NCBI GenBank assembly: GCA_023548195.1
Contig: JAJHZJ010000415.1
Coordinates: 682,001 to 746,000 of the forward strand
Origin: Bettongia penicillata ogilbyi
Taxonomy: Eukaryota; Chordata; Mammalia; Diprotodontia; Potoroidae
Direction: 5' to 3'
DNA length: 64,000 nucleotides
This document shows positions 1 through 11,101 of the stretch, piece after piece; position 1 is the stretch's first letter, and each line of letters opens with the position of its first letter. A program made the translations under genes and the position numbers. A model generated the notes under the pieces. That model made no database searches and had not been told where the DNA came from. It saw only the letters and a program-made list of their open reading frames with translations.

Positions 1-1592
1 AATCAGTCATAAATCTTACTTGCTCTTAACTCACTAGTGAAAAGAAATGAACATTTTCCAAGACCCTCATTCAGATTGGCACCATCCCATATAGAGTTAT
101 ATTCCAAAGAAAGAGAATCCCACATGGTAAAGAAAAAATTAGTAACAAGTTCAAATGCCATGACAAGAGAAGAACAAAAACTCTCCTAGTATATTGCATA
201 TTTTAAATGTGTATTTGGTCCTATAATTGTTTTCATTTTCTTAAATGGTGACATTGAGAAATAGTTATCTCTAAAGCAAATCTTGAATGTAGAATTCCAG
301 ACACACTATTGTATTTTTTCATGCACTTCCAACATATATTCCTTGATAAAACATCCATATGTGTTTTTGTGACTTAAACCTTTTAAAAGTAAAGAAAATA
401 TCTTCTTTTTCCTTTCTTAAAAATGTGTTATTAAACAAAGGTTATATAAGAGCCTTTTACCAAATCGTTTTCATACCTTGAAAATAAAAATCTACATCAT
501 TTTAAACATCTTTTGGTGCCTTTTTTTTTCCTTTCAGAAATATTAAAAACATCAATTCACTTTCAGTAATCAGTTGAACTCAATTACCATTTTTATATCA
601 TTTCCTATCTGATTCAAATTGATAACTTTCTATGTAATAGTGAGGAGGGTTAAGTTTAATTTGGCTTACCATACCTATTTTTAAGGAAAATATCATTTTA
701 GACACATAGGATATTATTTCAAAGGAAAAAAAATCATTTTACTTACAATATGAAAGCATAATTAAAGGGCAATTGTCTTAAAGAGTTTTTTTTAAGGCAA
801 AATCTGTGAGGTTTCAGCTGATTAGATAATACTATATTAAAGAAAATTTCCTCATGAGTAAAACAGAGTAGGGCACAAGTAATTTTCTCTATAAAATAGT
901 TGCAAATAGTATCCCAAATGCATTTATATTCCATGAAGACAGGTAAAAATGAAAATACTAAACACATTTTGGGAAGATTTATTTTTATTTCAAATCTAAA
1001 GAAATGACAATTTTTGAAGAAAATCTGCCTTAATCAATTAGATATTTACTTTTAAAATTACTCTCTACTCTCTTTGCTTATAGAAGATCTACCCTAGCAT
1101 ATCCGCACAGCATTGTTTTACATGTATAGGCAGATAGAACATAGATATTTCCTTACAAGACAAGTTTTTTTCTTTTCATTGGAGAAAATTTTATGTTTAT
1201 CTACTGTCTCTTGGGATGAAATTTAATGAATGAATATAGATTGGAGAAGTTTTTGTTGCTTTCTATACTTAGTTTCAAATATTCATGGACAGATTGTTGG
1301 AGTCAGGCCTATCACCAACACTCTCTTAGTACAGGTTCAATATTGGGACAAAAGGAAGCATTCATAAGTTATTGAACAACTAACAAAAGGAGGATTTTCT
1401 TTGTCCTAAAATAGTAACATTTTCTCCCTTCCATATGCATATACATCTGGTCATCAGTACAACATATGGAGAAAAACATGGTGATTTGTATGTTTTTCAG
1501 TAATCTACCAAGTTGGAGGGGCTCAGAATCCACTTGCCTGCTACCTTATATACCCCTAGTGACTAAGAAGCTGCATTAGGGAATTTTGAGCT
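1..1592. other. AT-rich intergenic DNA, no gene seen
   Basis: No exon-like frame, RNA gene or clear repeat is recognisable. The DNA is AT-rich with short homopolymer runs. The short open frames here have no recognisable protein character and are what stop-poor AT-rich DNA gives by chance. Confidence 0.6.
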
Positions 1593-1849
1593 GATCAATC
1601 AATCAAAAAATATTATTAAGTGTCTACTCTGTGTACAGTAGTATGCTAAGGGATGGATATACAAAAAGAGGCAAAGGAGAGTACTTGTCCTGGAACACCT
1701 TATAATCTAATGGAAGAGACAACAGGCAAACAAGTGTGTACATAACAAGCTACATACAGGATAAATAGGAAATAATTAAAAGAGGTAAGGAGCTAGAATT
1801 AAGAGGGGATAGGGAAGACTTCCTGAAGAAGACAAGATTTTAGTTCAGC
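1593..1849 (+). repeat. Ancient mammalian interspersed repeat (tattaagtgtctact type)
   Basis: The stretch reads atcaatcaatca, then tattaagtgtctactctg, a 'gatatacaaaaagaggcaaa' segment, 'gaacaccttataatctaatg' and finally 'gaagacttcctgaagaag'. This order matches a common mammalian repeat. Shorter copies occur here near 15830, 16730, 22150, 45715, 48975 and 60465. I recognise the family by its text but cannot name the library entry with certainty. Confidence 0.65.
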
Positions 1850-2275
1850 CATTTTGTGTGTGTGTGTTTGACCTTCATTTTTTGAAGAAGACCATGACAT
1901 CAGAGAAATGATGACATGATTTGCATTTGGCTTTGTTTTGATTGAGGGGAGCTGTGCAAGGTCACCAGGCTCACTTTCTCCTCCTGAGCCATCTGGATTC
2001 AGTGACCAGCTATTCATCAGGATGACTGAAGACAGCCCAGGATGCAATGGGAGACCTTGGCTTCTTTAGGCTAAGGCGAATTCAGGTACTCACTTAGAGT
2101 GAGGTAATAGCCATTCAGTAAATAGGCCTTTTTAAGAAGTAGTCAGGGAATGGCTCCTTTAATGAGCAAAACAAACAAACAAAAAAACAAAAAAAATAAC
2201 TAAATCATGCTGGGAGGGAAAGAGCAATAGTTACTACTGATAGCCACTCTTAAGCCAGGAGGGTCCAGAAAATAG
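1850..2275 (-). mobile_element. RTE/BovB-type 3' end or long SINE tail, minus strand
   Basis: Read on the minus strand it contains gggagacc-type 'tctcccattgcatcctgg', then 'tcatcctgatgaat', 'cagatggctcaggaggag' and 'catggtcttcttc'. This is the RTE-derived tail seen on marsupial SINEs. It is closely similar to 34540-34800 plus 35138-35240 (same strand) and to the tail of the SINE at 34812-35127. Similarity continues past the usual tail into 'ataggcctttttaag' and 'cagttactact'-like sequence, so it may be a longer RTE 3' end rather than a SINE. Confidence 0.6.
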
Positions 2276-2383
2276 TCGTTAAGTGGAGCTTGGGCAGGGA
2301 CCTGTTCCTGTCTAGTCTATGGGCTTGAGAGTGCACTAGGTTTAAGGTTTTTAGAAAGACAAGACAAGAAAAAGAAAGAAAGA

Positions 2384-2509
2384 AGGGAGGAAGGGATGAA
2401 AGAAGGAAGGAAGGAAGGAAGGAAGGAAGGAAGGAAGGAAGGAAGGAAGGAAGGAAGGAAGGAAGGAAGGAAGGAAGGAAGGAAGGAAGGAAGGAAGGAA
2501 GGAAGGAAG
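2384..2509. repeat. (GGAA)n microsatellite
   Basis: An impure AAAG/GGAA lead-in is followed by an uninterrupted GGAA/AAGG tract of about 109 bp (roughly 27 units) from 2401. It abuts the 3' tail side of the minus-strand SINE at 2510-2776, so it probably grew from that tail. The FLPS repeats seen on translation are an artefact of this tract. Confidence 0.95.
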
Positions 2510-2776
2510 TTTCTGTAGTTTCTTCAGTTGAGCCCAACTCTTCAAGATACCTTTGTAACCATTTGGGGCTTTCTTGGCAGAGATATTAGTCTGGTTTGCC
2601 ATTTTCTTCACCAGTTCATTTTAAAGATAAGGCAACTGAGGCAAACAAATTTAAGTCACTTGCCTAAGACCATACAGCTGGTAAGTATCTGAGGCCAGAT
2701 TTGAACTCAGGAAAATGAGTCTTCCTGAAATCAAGCCTGGTTATCTCTCTATCTGCCATATCACCCTACTGTCCTA
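2510..2776 (-). mobile_element. Marsupial tRNA-headed SINE with BovB-like tail, minus strand
   Basis: On the plus strand the order is tail to head: 'catttggggctttcttggc', 'ggtttgccattttcttcacc', 'gataaggcaactgaggcaaa', 'cttgcctaagaccatacag', 'tctgaggccagatttgaac' and a degraded head. On the minus strand this is a tRNA-like head with a B-box-like 'gttcaaatc', a 'gtgtgacc'-type core and a tail like that of Bov-tA/BovB SINEs. The adjacent GGAA tract marks the 3' end. Confidence 0.75.
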
Positions 2777-2989
2777 GAGAGAGTAGTTAAATCTAGTAAC
2801 AAAAAATCAGGAGAAAAAGAGGAGGGATAGAGCATATCTATGTTGGTGGAAAAGACAACTGGCAGATATTAGTCCTATCAGACAGGATCTTTGTGTATCT
2901 GAATACAAAGAAATGAATAACAATTATGGATTTGAAGGTATTCATAGCTATCATTTGACATTTTAAAAAAGGTGTCAAAGTTGCCTTTA

Positions 2990-3275
2990 TGTAGAAAAAC
3001 TTCTGCTTCAAATCATGCTTCTGATGTTTACATCCTATGTAATATTGAGAAGTTACTTGCTTTTCTGCTTCCTAATTTAGTCATTTTTGAAAATGAAAAT
3101 AGAAGGTCTCTGAGATCCCTTCCCACTCTAGATCTCTGATCTTATGATTAACCACCTATGTAATGTTAGGAAGGTTTTTTGTCTCTCTTCCTCTTCATTG
3201 CATGTTGAAGGGTGTTAGGTTTGATGATCTAAATGGATCCCCTTCAGCTCTAGATACTGATATTCTAAATGTTTG
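2990..3275 (+). repeat. Two adjoining MIR/CORE-type SINE fragments
   Basis: The motif 'gatcccttcccactctagat' followed by 'ctgatcttatga' closes one fragment. A second, 'gatccccttcagctctagat' then 'actgatattct', closes another about 115 bp later. Both are the 3' end of the SINE class that reads 'ccttccagctctaaatctatga'. They look like a tandem or nested pair. Confidence 0.55.
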
Positions 3276-3391
3276 CCTTGTCTAAAAGTGTTTTGCACTT
3301 TAGAGAAAAATTATTCCCAAGTCATCACCTGATATTGCTTATAGTAAACCCATGGTAAACAGATCACTACAGTGAATTGTTCCTTCAGTCT

Positions 3392-3422
<31 letters not shown>

Positions 3423-3431
3423 CACACACAC
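3392..3431. repeat. (CA)n microsatellite
   Basis: A 40 bp CA tract with a single CG interruption. Confidence 0.95.
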
Positions 3432-3599
3432 GTTTTGTAGTTTGTTTCTACACTATCTATCACTGATTCTGATTCCACTGACTCAGCTTTCCCTTCCCTT
3501 GCATGCCCTAATTCTGTTTTGTTTTCTATTGGACTCTGCTCCCACTTTTTTCATTCAAATTCCAAGTCAGCACCTTTTTCATAAATTCTTTCTAAAAGA

Positions 3600-3840
3600 A
3601 ACTAAGAAGGACTTGGAATCAAGAAGATTTGGGTTTAAAATACTGGCTCAGATACTCACTAGTTGTGTGATCCTGGAAAAGAAATTTAACTTCTATGAGA
3701 CTCAGCTTTCTCATCTATAAAATGGGAATAATAGTAGCACCTACCTCCAAAGGTTGTTATGACACAATATGAGATGAAATAATATATATAAAGAACTTGG
3801 AAAACAATAAAGCGTTGTAGAAATGATAGCTCTTACTTCA
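3600..3840 (+). repeat. tRNA-derived MIR/CORE-type SINE
   Basis: It contains in order 'gatttgggtttaaaatac' (B-box region), 'ctcagatactcactagttg', 'gtgatcctgg', 'ctcatctataaaatgggaat', 'cacctacctccaaaggttg' and 'gaaatgatagctct'. This is the full order of a marsupial MIR-like SINE. It is old and diverged. Confidence 0.75.
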
Positions 3841-3899
3841 TCTCTACATTTATTGGAGAGTCATAGTGGAAGTAGCTCTGGATTTAAGGACAGGAGAGA

Positions 3900-4235
3900 C
3901 ACGTTGCATAGTAAGTGCTTAATAGATGTTTGTTGTTCGAATTCTCTCTCTGACTTTTGCCAGCAAAAATCTGCAAAGATCCTTGACTTATAAGTATATG
4001 ACTATATTTATATAGTCATAGCCAGAATCCCACCTTTGTTATGACTAATGGTGTGTCCATGGAAAAGTCATTTAACTTCTCTGAGCATCAAGGTGTTAAT
4101 CTTTATAATGGTAATACTAGTATTTATTGTAATTACCTAATGAGAATCAAATGAGCTTTTGTTTGTTAGGAGGTTTGCAAATTTTGTAAAATTGTAAATT
4201 TTAAAGGGCTATATAAAAGTCAAGTACTACTATTC
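3900..4235 (+). repeat. L2/MIR 3' snippet and SINE fragment
   Basis: 'gtaagtgcttaatagatgtt' (about 3911-3930) is the terminal motif of L2/MIR. After a perfect palindrome at 3997-4020, 4022-4235 resembles another SINE of the 3600-3840 type: 'gtcatttaacttctctgagc', then 'gggctatataaaagtcaag'. Confidence 0.5.
3997..4020. repeat. Perfect 11 bp palindrome with 2 nt loop
   Basis: tatgactatat is followed by tt and then its exact reverse complement. It lies between two repeat fragments. No function is implied. Confidence 0.9.
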
Positions 4236-6154
4236 TCCTGCATTATAAGTTGGCATATTTTGCTCTCAAAAAGCAACTTAAAACTCCTGAGACAGAAAGG
4301 TCCCTAGACAGTTCTCTGTTCACATATTTGTGCCTGTAAGGATGGCAGGATTCTGATTTAAGGACAAACCTATTCAGTTGGCCATGGCTTGCTAAATGCT
4401 GAGGTGAAGATGGCAACTGAGTCCTTACACTATGGTCTATGAGTAGAGTCTTTGCCTTAGTGATCATGCCTAAGAGTATAGAAAACAATCGGAAAGTTAA
4501 AATATCCTCACAAAACAAAACTAAAAATCCAAAATAAAGAATGACTAGGCACATGAGTTGAGAAAGGGAAAGGATAACTTGGTCCGTTCTCTATAGATGA
4601 TTCAGCAGTGGACTAGATAGATAATGAACTGTTTTCAATTTTGAGAAGCAAGCTAGCCTGGAGGCAGGAATACAAATCAAAGGTCATTTCCAGACACAGG
4701 ATTCTGTGATCTTAAAAGGAACAAATGGTGGGTCGTTGAAGGAAATAAATCTCAGGTAGGAGAAAAAGAATTAGGTCATTCTACTACCCTTCCAATACAA
4801 CAAATAATTGTAACTTTATGGCTAGGGATCATATCAGTTTGCATTACCCTCTATCCTCAAGCCATGTGGTGGTAGCCCATAGCTCTACTCCTTATCTCTT
4901 TGAAACATTTACATCTTTATTTCTGGAAGAAATCTGGTTAAACCCTGTAATCTACAATGGTATTCCCAAACTTTATCTGTGAAATGATTTCTTTCTTTTT
5001 TCTCTAACCCATCAATTCCTTTTCACTATCTTCCTTGCTTTTATGTTATAGTTTCCAAGGATCTTGTTTTCTGCTCTCTACCATGAGAAATAACTTTTCT
5101 AATAGGTTTTAAATAAAACTAACATCATAAAAATATTTAATTTTTTAATGTAATGCAACAACTCAGAATAAAAAGAGTTATGGCTTTTAAGATCCATCAT
5201 TCTGCCCTTTTTAAGAGAGACAAGAGTAGTTGAAAAATACCATTAAGTTAAAAAAAATCACTGAATATGAAATACTAACTATAAATACATTTACAGTTAG
5301 TCTAAGTGAAAACTACGATAATAAGGTGCTTTTCAAAATCATTTCCAACATTCTTAACTGAAACTAACAAAAACAGTTGGGTCCCACACATTTAACAATG
5401 GTTTAGCCTTGGGCAAATAATAGTGTATGAAGAAAGTGGTAAAAATTAATTTTTTTCCCTTCACAACAGGAAGGGAAAATTCAGACCTGATATGTTTTCA
5501 ACATCCTAATCTTAATTTTTTTATTTGCTCATTTCTATTCTCAGTATTTCATTTTATCTTCAGCTATACATGCAAATTATATGCGTGTGTATATATGTAT
5601 ATATTGTTGCTTCAATTGTGAAACATGATCACATACCATTGTAACTAATTTCTATCTAGAGAAATTATTATACTTCCTTGCCAAGGTTCTATCTCTGTAA
5701 TGAGAAATCAGTAGAGGTTTATTTCCCTGGCTTATAATAATAGGTTCTTGATTCTTGAGTATATATGTAAATAAGCAGAAATATCAACCCATTAAAATAC
5801 AGATACATTTCCATGTGCATACAGGGAAAATAGTTTTTTTTCTTTTGTTCAAAGATAGATACATGTGTCCTTGTAGAACAGGAAGGAACAAGTTTATTTT
5901 TCTTTCAGTGGATTTTTGTATAAGAATTTAAATCTTCACTAAGGTCATAGATTATATGTTTTCTTATATAACTAGAAATGAATGTTTGCTTTCCCCCTCC
6001 AACTCAAAACTTTACCTGTCTCTTATTCTTTAAATGTAATACTATAAAGTTCAGGAAATGTAGACAGACATTTCTTAGTTCCGACTTTTTCTCCATAATC
6101 ACAGGATTAAATTTATGTGGGATAAACCCTATTTGACTATAAACTCCTACATAG
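4236..6154. other. AT-rich intergenic DNA, no gene seen
   Basis: No gene is recognisable. A short TATA/TGTG-rich patch lies at 5575-5605. The open frames here (for example 4243-4554 minus) lack recognisable domains. Confidence 0.5.
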
Positions 6155-7149
6155 GAGGGCAGAGCCAAGATGGCAGAGTAGAAGGATGCACCTCTAGAAG
6201 CCATCCTCTCACAGTGCATAAAATACCTGTAAAAAATGACTCTTAAAAAAATTCTAGAGCAGCAGAAACCACAAAACGACAGAGTGAAAGAGATTTCCAA
6301 CCCAAGGCAGGCTGGAAGGCCAACAGGAAAGGTCCATCACACCAGGAGAAGAGTAGAGTGCAGCCCAGCCTTGGGTGTGAAGAAGAGTGCAGCAATGGCA
6401 AGGACAGGACTGGAGGTGGCTTCAACGTGCCACCGGCAGCAGCTGTGGGTCGCAAGAAAAAAATTTGTCAATGCAGGGGAAAAGGGGGAGGTGAGAGAGA
6501 AAAAGTGAAGCTTACTCTCATCACATTTGGCTTAAGGAGGGAATAACATGCACACTGAATTTGGTACACTGCAGGAAAGTAGGGGAGAAGGGGAGAAGTG
6601 GGGGTGGGAGGGTGATAGAAGGCAGGGCAAATGAGAGGAGGGAAGTAATTAGAAGTAAACACTTTTGGGGAGGTCTAAGGTCAAAAGAGAGAATCGAATA
6701 ATGGGGGCAGGACAGGATGGAGGGAAATATAGGTAGTCCTTCACAACATTACTATTATAGAAATCCTTAGCAAAACTACATATATATAGCCTATATTAAA
6801 TTGTGTGCCTTCTCAGTGGGGATAGGTGGGGAGGGAGGAAGGGAGAGAAGTTAGAACCCGAAGTTTTAGGAACAAATGTTGAGAATTGCTCTTGCATGCA
6901 ACTGGGGAATAAAAAAATACAGGTAATGGGGTATAGAAATCTATCTTGCCCCACAAGAAAGGAGAGGAGATAGGGGTAAGGGAAGAGTGGGATGTGATAG
7001 TAGGGAGGAGAGACTGGGGGAAGGGATAATCAGAATGCATGGAGTTTTGGGGTGAGGGAGGGGAGAGATGAGGAGAGAAAATTTGAAACTCAAAATGTTG
7101 TGGAAATGAATATTGAAAACTAAAAATAAATAAATAAATTGGAAAAATT
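6155..7149 (+). mobile_element. Miniature L1: 5' UTR joined to 3' UTR, no ORF1 or ORF2
   Basis: The left end, gagggcagagccaagatggc, is the canonical start of a mammalian L1. It is followed by 'ctctagaagccatcctctc' and 'aaattctagagcagcagaaa', matching the 5' UTR end of the element at 11102-13512. From about 6450 the sequence switches to G-rich 3' UTR also seen at 38750-39420: 'catgcacactgaatttggta', 'gataggtggggagggaggaa' and 'gtggaaatgaatattgaaaa'. It ends in an A-rich taaataaataaa tail. Only about 1 kb long, it lacks all coding sequence. A weak flanking repeat (tcctacatag at 6145-6154, tcctatcatt at 7150-7159) may be the target duplication. Confidence 0.8.
6164..6174 (+). promoter_or_regulatory. 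YY1-like site at L1 5' end
   Basis: gccaagatggc matches the YY1 core CAAGATGG found just inside the start of mammalian L1 5' UTRs, where it is known to set the transcription start. Whether it is bound here is unknown. Confidence 0.55.
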
Positions 7150-7394
7150 TCCTATCATTTCAGATTTATGTCCCTGGGATCCCACATATAATAGATGTTT
7201 TCTCAGCTGAACTGAAGGCTAATAAATCTAACTCATTGTCAAGATATTAGCAAGATGATCTCAATATCATGTCACATGTTTATGAAAGAAGAAGAAAGTT
7301 ACTCCCTTCTTTCTTGGGACAAGGGACCAAACCCTGTTCTCCTCCACAGGAGAAGAATCTCAATTATAAGATGGAAAAAAGGATATTAAGATAA

Positions 7395-7620
7395 AGATGG
7401 TTCTCCACTTCTGTAGAAATCAGATAATCTAGGTTTTCACGATCAATTCAGCCCTTAATTAGTTGTGCAAACTAGGGCAAGTATTTTAGATTCTCTAACC
7501 CTAATTTTACTCATTGGTGAAAGGAACGTCCTACCTACTTCACATAGTTGTTTTAAGAATAAAATTATGTAATGCATATAAAATTATTTTATGCTATAAA
7601 GAACTATACATATATTACAT
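7395..7620 (+). repeat. MIR/CORE-type SINE, diverged
   Basis: 'gataatctaggttttcacg', 'gttgtgcaaactagggcaag', 'tactcattggtgaaagg', 'cctacttcacatagttgttt' and 'gctataaagaactata' follow the order of the 3600-3840 SINE. It is heavily mutated. Confidence 0.55.
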
Positions 7621-7754
7621 ATTGTTTTCATTGACTACAATTATTCTATTTACAGCATTCTCAAAGTGGAGCACATACATGTGGATTCAAAGGGGTAGCA
7701 AAGGAAATGTATATGACCTGAGAATCTAGGTAAGAGGTTATATAGACATTACTT

Positions 7755-7830
7755 AGGGATTATAGAATTGGATCTGGAAGGGACCCTAGAGGGCATCTAG
7801 ACTATCACCCTCATTTTGATAACACCAGGT
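7755..7830 (+). repeat. SINE fragment (gaagggaccctagagg type)
   Basis: 'attggatctggaagggaccc' then 'tagagggcatctagac' and 'ccctcattttga' is the 5' part of a common marsupial/mammalian SINE. Sister fragments lie at 28580, 41160, 43275, 44346, 45150, 61345 and 63240. Confidence 0.65.
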
Positions 7831-9323
7831 CCTACCTCAGAGCTCTCTACTGTTAGGGGGTACTAGTCATTACCTCCCTCCAATGCTCTACTGTCCTGCT
7901 CTATTCACTTAGAAGAAAGCACAGAACTAGGTTTGGCCTAATTCACTCTGTACCATCTGTTGGAAAACATGGCTTCTGCATTTGGACATTTGAAACCCAC
8001 TATATCTCTAGAATTTCTCTTTTTCCTCTGCCTATCCCTGTAATAATTAATAAAAGATTATTTAGGAGGAAACTGAGCCCAGCCCTTTCTCATGTCCCTC
8101 ATCCATACTTCCTTCAATTCTACCATATCCATTTCTAAAGCCAATTGTGTTCATCTCTTTTACTATGGCTTCTGGGTTTTCATTCCATAAATTCCACTTT
8201 TTCCTGGACTTCTTTCTCTTAAATTCTTTCTAACTATTTGACCATCCTGAGATCTGGTTTGGTGGTGATGGCATCGCATCTGTGGTTTGTTCTTTCCCAA
8301 ACTGGCTCTACCTTGTTTCACATTCCAACCTCCTCATTCTCACTCACATGCACAAACACTGGCCCTGGAGAGAGAAGAAGAACATATTTTAGTGCCTTCT
8401 GTCATATCCAGACTCTCTTCACTTTATTCATTTAAGATCCTTTCTTCCTTTAAGTCCAATCAGGTCTCAGTTAAAAACTGTAATTGAATCAGAATCGACA
8501 GAGCCATATCAGACCTATTTCCAGACTCTTCTCCCTTCTTTAAGAAGTAATTCAGTACCTGTCTCACACTCTTCTTTTCCCTAATACCTGCCAGTGTAGT
8601 AAAGGACTTTAATGACTAGGTAGATGTTCTATTAAACTGTCTAACCTCTTCTTTCTTCAATTTCCTTGAGTCTCATAACCTAACTATTCATTACTCCTTA
8701 GCCACACAAAAAGATGGTCCTCATCTTTAACTACCACTGTTCCATTTTCCCAATTACAAACTCTGACATTCCCCTGCCTGATTATAATTCCTTACTATTC
8801 CACTTCTGTCCTGATACTTCATTCCCCCTACCTCTCTTCTTCATTTTCACTGAGATCTCCAATTCTTTCACTTCTCAGAATTTTCTCATGTCTCTTCTCC
8901 CCCTTTCCTTACTTTTCTCTCCAAATTCACCTCAGCAGGATATAATTTCATCTGAACACTATCCTCTGCCTTTTTTTCTCCTATAATGATTTTTCGCTTG
9001 CCAAACATCAAACCTGTATTACCCCTACTATTAACCTCCTCTGCTTCTATTTACAACTTGCTAAATGAATCCTGAAATCTCACAATCATACTATTCAAGT
9101 CATTTGCAAATCCACATTAGCTAACTTCAGGTGGGTTTTCACTACAGCAAGGCAGTCCTTTTTCCACCTCTGCAACTGATTGCCTATCACATTCTCCAGG
9201 AAAGCTATTTCAAATCTTCTCTACCTTAATGAAGTCCCCCATACTTCCTCCTCTTTGACAGCTCTCTGCTAAGGATCTGATTTCTTGGAAACAAATGAGA
9301 ACATTTTGACATGAACTTCTTTA

Positions 9324-9327
9324 AAAC
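9324..9327. repeat. 4 bp target-site duplication (left) of LTR-A
   Basis: aaac here is matched by aaac at 9841-9844, directly flanking the LTR at 9328-9840. Confidence 0.7.
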
Positions 9328-9840
9328 TGATGCACCTAGAGGAACCTGCACCCCTAAAAGGAAAAGACCATGCCTTTGAAAGCAACCTAGTCCCTGAATT
9401 TTTCTATCCATATCAGCAGCCCAGATTACTGACCTACACCCAGATCAATTGGCCTTTCCCACCCCACCAAGATCACCTAATTAGTTTACTTGACATTTCT
9501 TTCACTGACTCTCTTGACCCACCCCAGACTACTTGCATATACCAAAACACTCCTTAATCCCATCTAGATCACCTAATTAGCCTACTTGATATTCCTTTCA
9601 CTGTTGCACCTGGCTCAGCCAGACTACTTAATCACTTCTTAATTCCATCCAGATACTTTCACTGTCACCTTTTGTCTCCCTCTATTAAGTTGCAGATTCA
9701 CGAACTCTGCAGATTTCTATTGGCATTACAACAAAATTTGCCCCCAAGTGGAAAAAGGTTTGAGTGTATAAATTTATTCCAAGCAGATATCCTCTAGTAC
9801 TCTGACTTTCTGAAGTTTCCAGAAACCCCAAACTGCATCA
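9328..9840. mobile_element. Solo LTR ('LTR-A', 513 bp) in L2
   Basis: The insert begins tgatgca and ends tgcatca, an exact 7 bp inverted pair with the TG...CA ends expected of an LTR. It is flanked by aaac on both sides, and the L2 text continues across the gap. Inside, gatcacctaattag occurs at 9471-9484 and 9567-9580, and cagactactt at 9525-9534 and 9620-9629, so a unit of about 96 bp is duplicated, as in LTR U3 regions. Its right third resembles 51170-51390. A 4 bp duplication fits gammaretrovirus-like (class I) elements. No internal viral genes are present. Orientation was not established. Confidence 0.75.
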
Positions 9841-10493
9841 AAACCACTTGACCTCATTTCCCTGTCTCTTATTTCCCCCCAGACAAAGTACTGGGCCTTC
9901 TCCTTGACAACAAGCCCTCTGTATGTGGTGGGTCCCTTCCCCTCCTTTCTAGATCACCACATCCTTAGTCATTCTCCCTCTCTCTCAAATTTTCAGCCTC
10001 TCTCTATCAACTGGTACCTCCCTTATTTCCTCCAAATGAACACAGATCTCCATGCTTCTTAAGCAACAACAAAAGCTTCGGTTGATCCTACCACAGTCTC
10101 AGGCAGTTCTACATCACTCTTTTCTTCATCTTCCAAAATCCTTGAAAAAATCAGTTTATACTCCCTACCTTGACTTCTTCTCTTTTTACTCCTTAAACTT
10201 CTGCCAGCTGGCTTTCTACCTCACCAGTCAATTTAAACTTCTCATTCCAGTTACCAATGATCCTTAACTTAACAAATCTGATAGTACTTTCTCAATCCTG
10301 ATCTTTCTCACCTTCTGTGCAGCATTTGACATGACAATAATCTCCAGGTTTTGATAACAATATACCCTCCTGGTATACCTGCTACCTGTCTAACTGCCTC
10401 TTGTCAGTCTCCTTGACAAGGTAATCATCCTTTATGTGACCTCTCTTTGGGGGGTTCCTCAGGTTCTATCCTAGACCTTCTTCTTTTTATACA

Positions 10494-11061
10494 TAAAATG
10501 GACATTATTACTCCCTGGGCCCCTAGGCTGAGAGATATCTGTTAGGTTATTGGGCAGGATTGGATAATCTGCCTAGCAACAGGTTTCTTCTTTGGGCCCC
10601 TGTCAAAATGTTATTCCCCTTTGGGTTGTGAAATATCTGATAAATTGTTAACAGTCAGTTTTTGTTTAGTCCATTTGCATGGTAACCACCTGTCCCCCTC
10701 TAATGTTAGACCAACATCGCCAGGTAACCACTTTCTGCTGAGCGCCCCCCCCACTTTCCTGGTGGGCTACCTCTCCTGGCACCTGTTTTTGTTAGGGTCC
10801 TTTACCTAGCAGTACCCTGACCTTCTGTTTGGGGGTTCTTGCCTAGCAGCAAGCCCCCTTCTTGCTCTGTCAGAACTCTGTTGTGGAAACCACAAGGCTG
10901 TACCGAGTAGTGCTGAAATGCTTAAAATGCACTCACCCACCTCAGTTCGGGGCTGTCTCCTCTGGGTCTCTACATAAGGCAGCCGCCAGCCTGGCTAATA
11001 AATGATGCTTTTGAAATTTTCAATTAATTTTGCCTGTGACTTATTAATTCTGTCCATTTCA
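10494..11061 (+). mobile_element. Solo LTR ('LTR-B', 568 bp) in L2
   Basis: The left end is taaaatggac and the right end gtccattttca-like (gtccatttca), a near-perfect 10 bp inverted pair. The flanks are taca (10490-10493) and taca (11062-11065); a 6 bp reading, atacat, is also possible. It is more GC-rich than its surroundings. It carries a TATA-like tacataagg at 10971 and a polyadenylation signal aataaa at 10997-11002, about 25 bp downstream, giving U3, a short R, then U5. L2 sequence resumes at 11066. No internal region survives, so it arose by LTR-LTR recombination. Confidence 0.85.
10971..11002 (+). promoter_or_regulatory. LTR-B TATA-like box and polyA signal
   Basis: tacataaggc is followed by a cagcc-rich segment and aataaa at 10997-11002. 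The short spacing is usual for class I LTRs with a short R. Activity is unknown. Confidence 0.5.
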
Positions 11062-11086
11062 TACATTATTTATCTGTAACCTCATC

Positions 11087-11101
11087 AGATCCCATGCATT
11101 T
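11087..11101. repeat. 15 bp target-site duplication (left copy)
   Basis: agatcccatgcattt is repeated exactly at 13513-13527, bracketing the minus-strand L1 derivative. Confidence 0.95.

Noticed and set aside
2250..2611. Two minus-strand frames with repeated LPSF
   Set aside because: They are translations of the GGAA microsatellite, not proteins.
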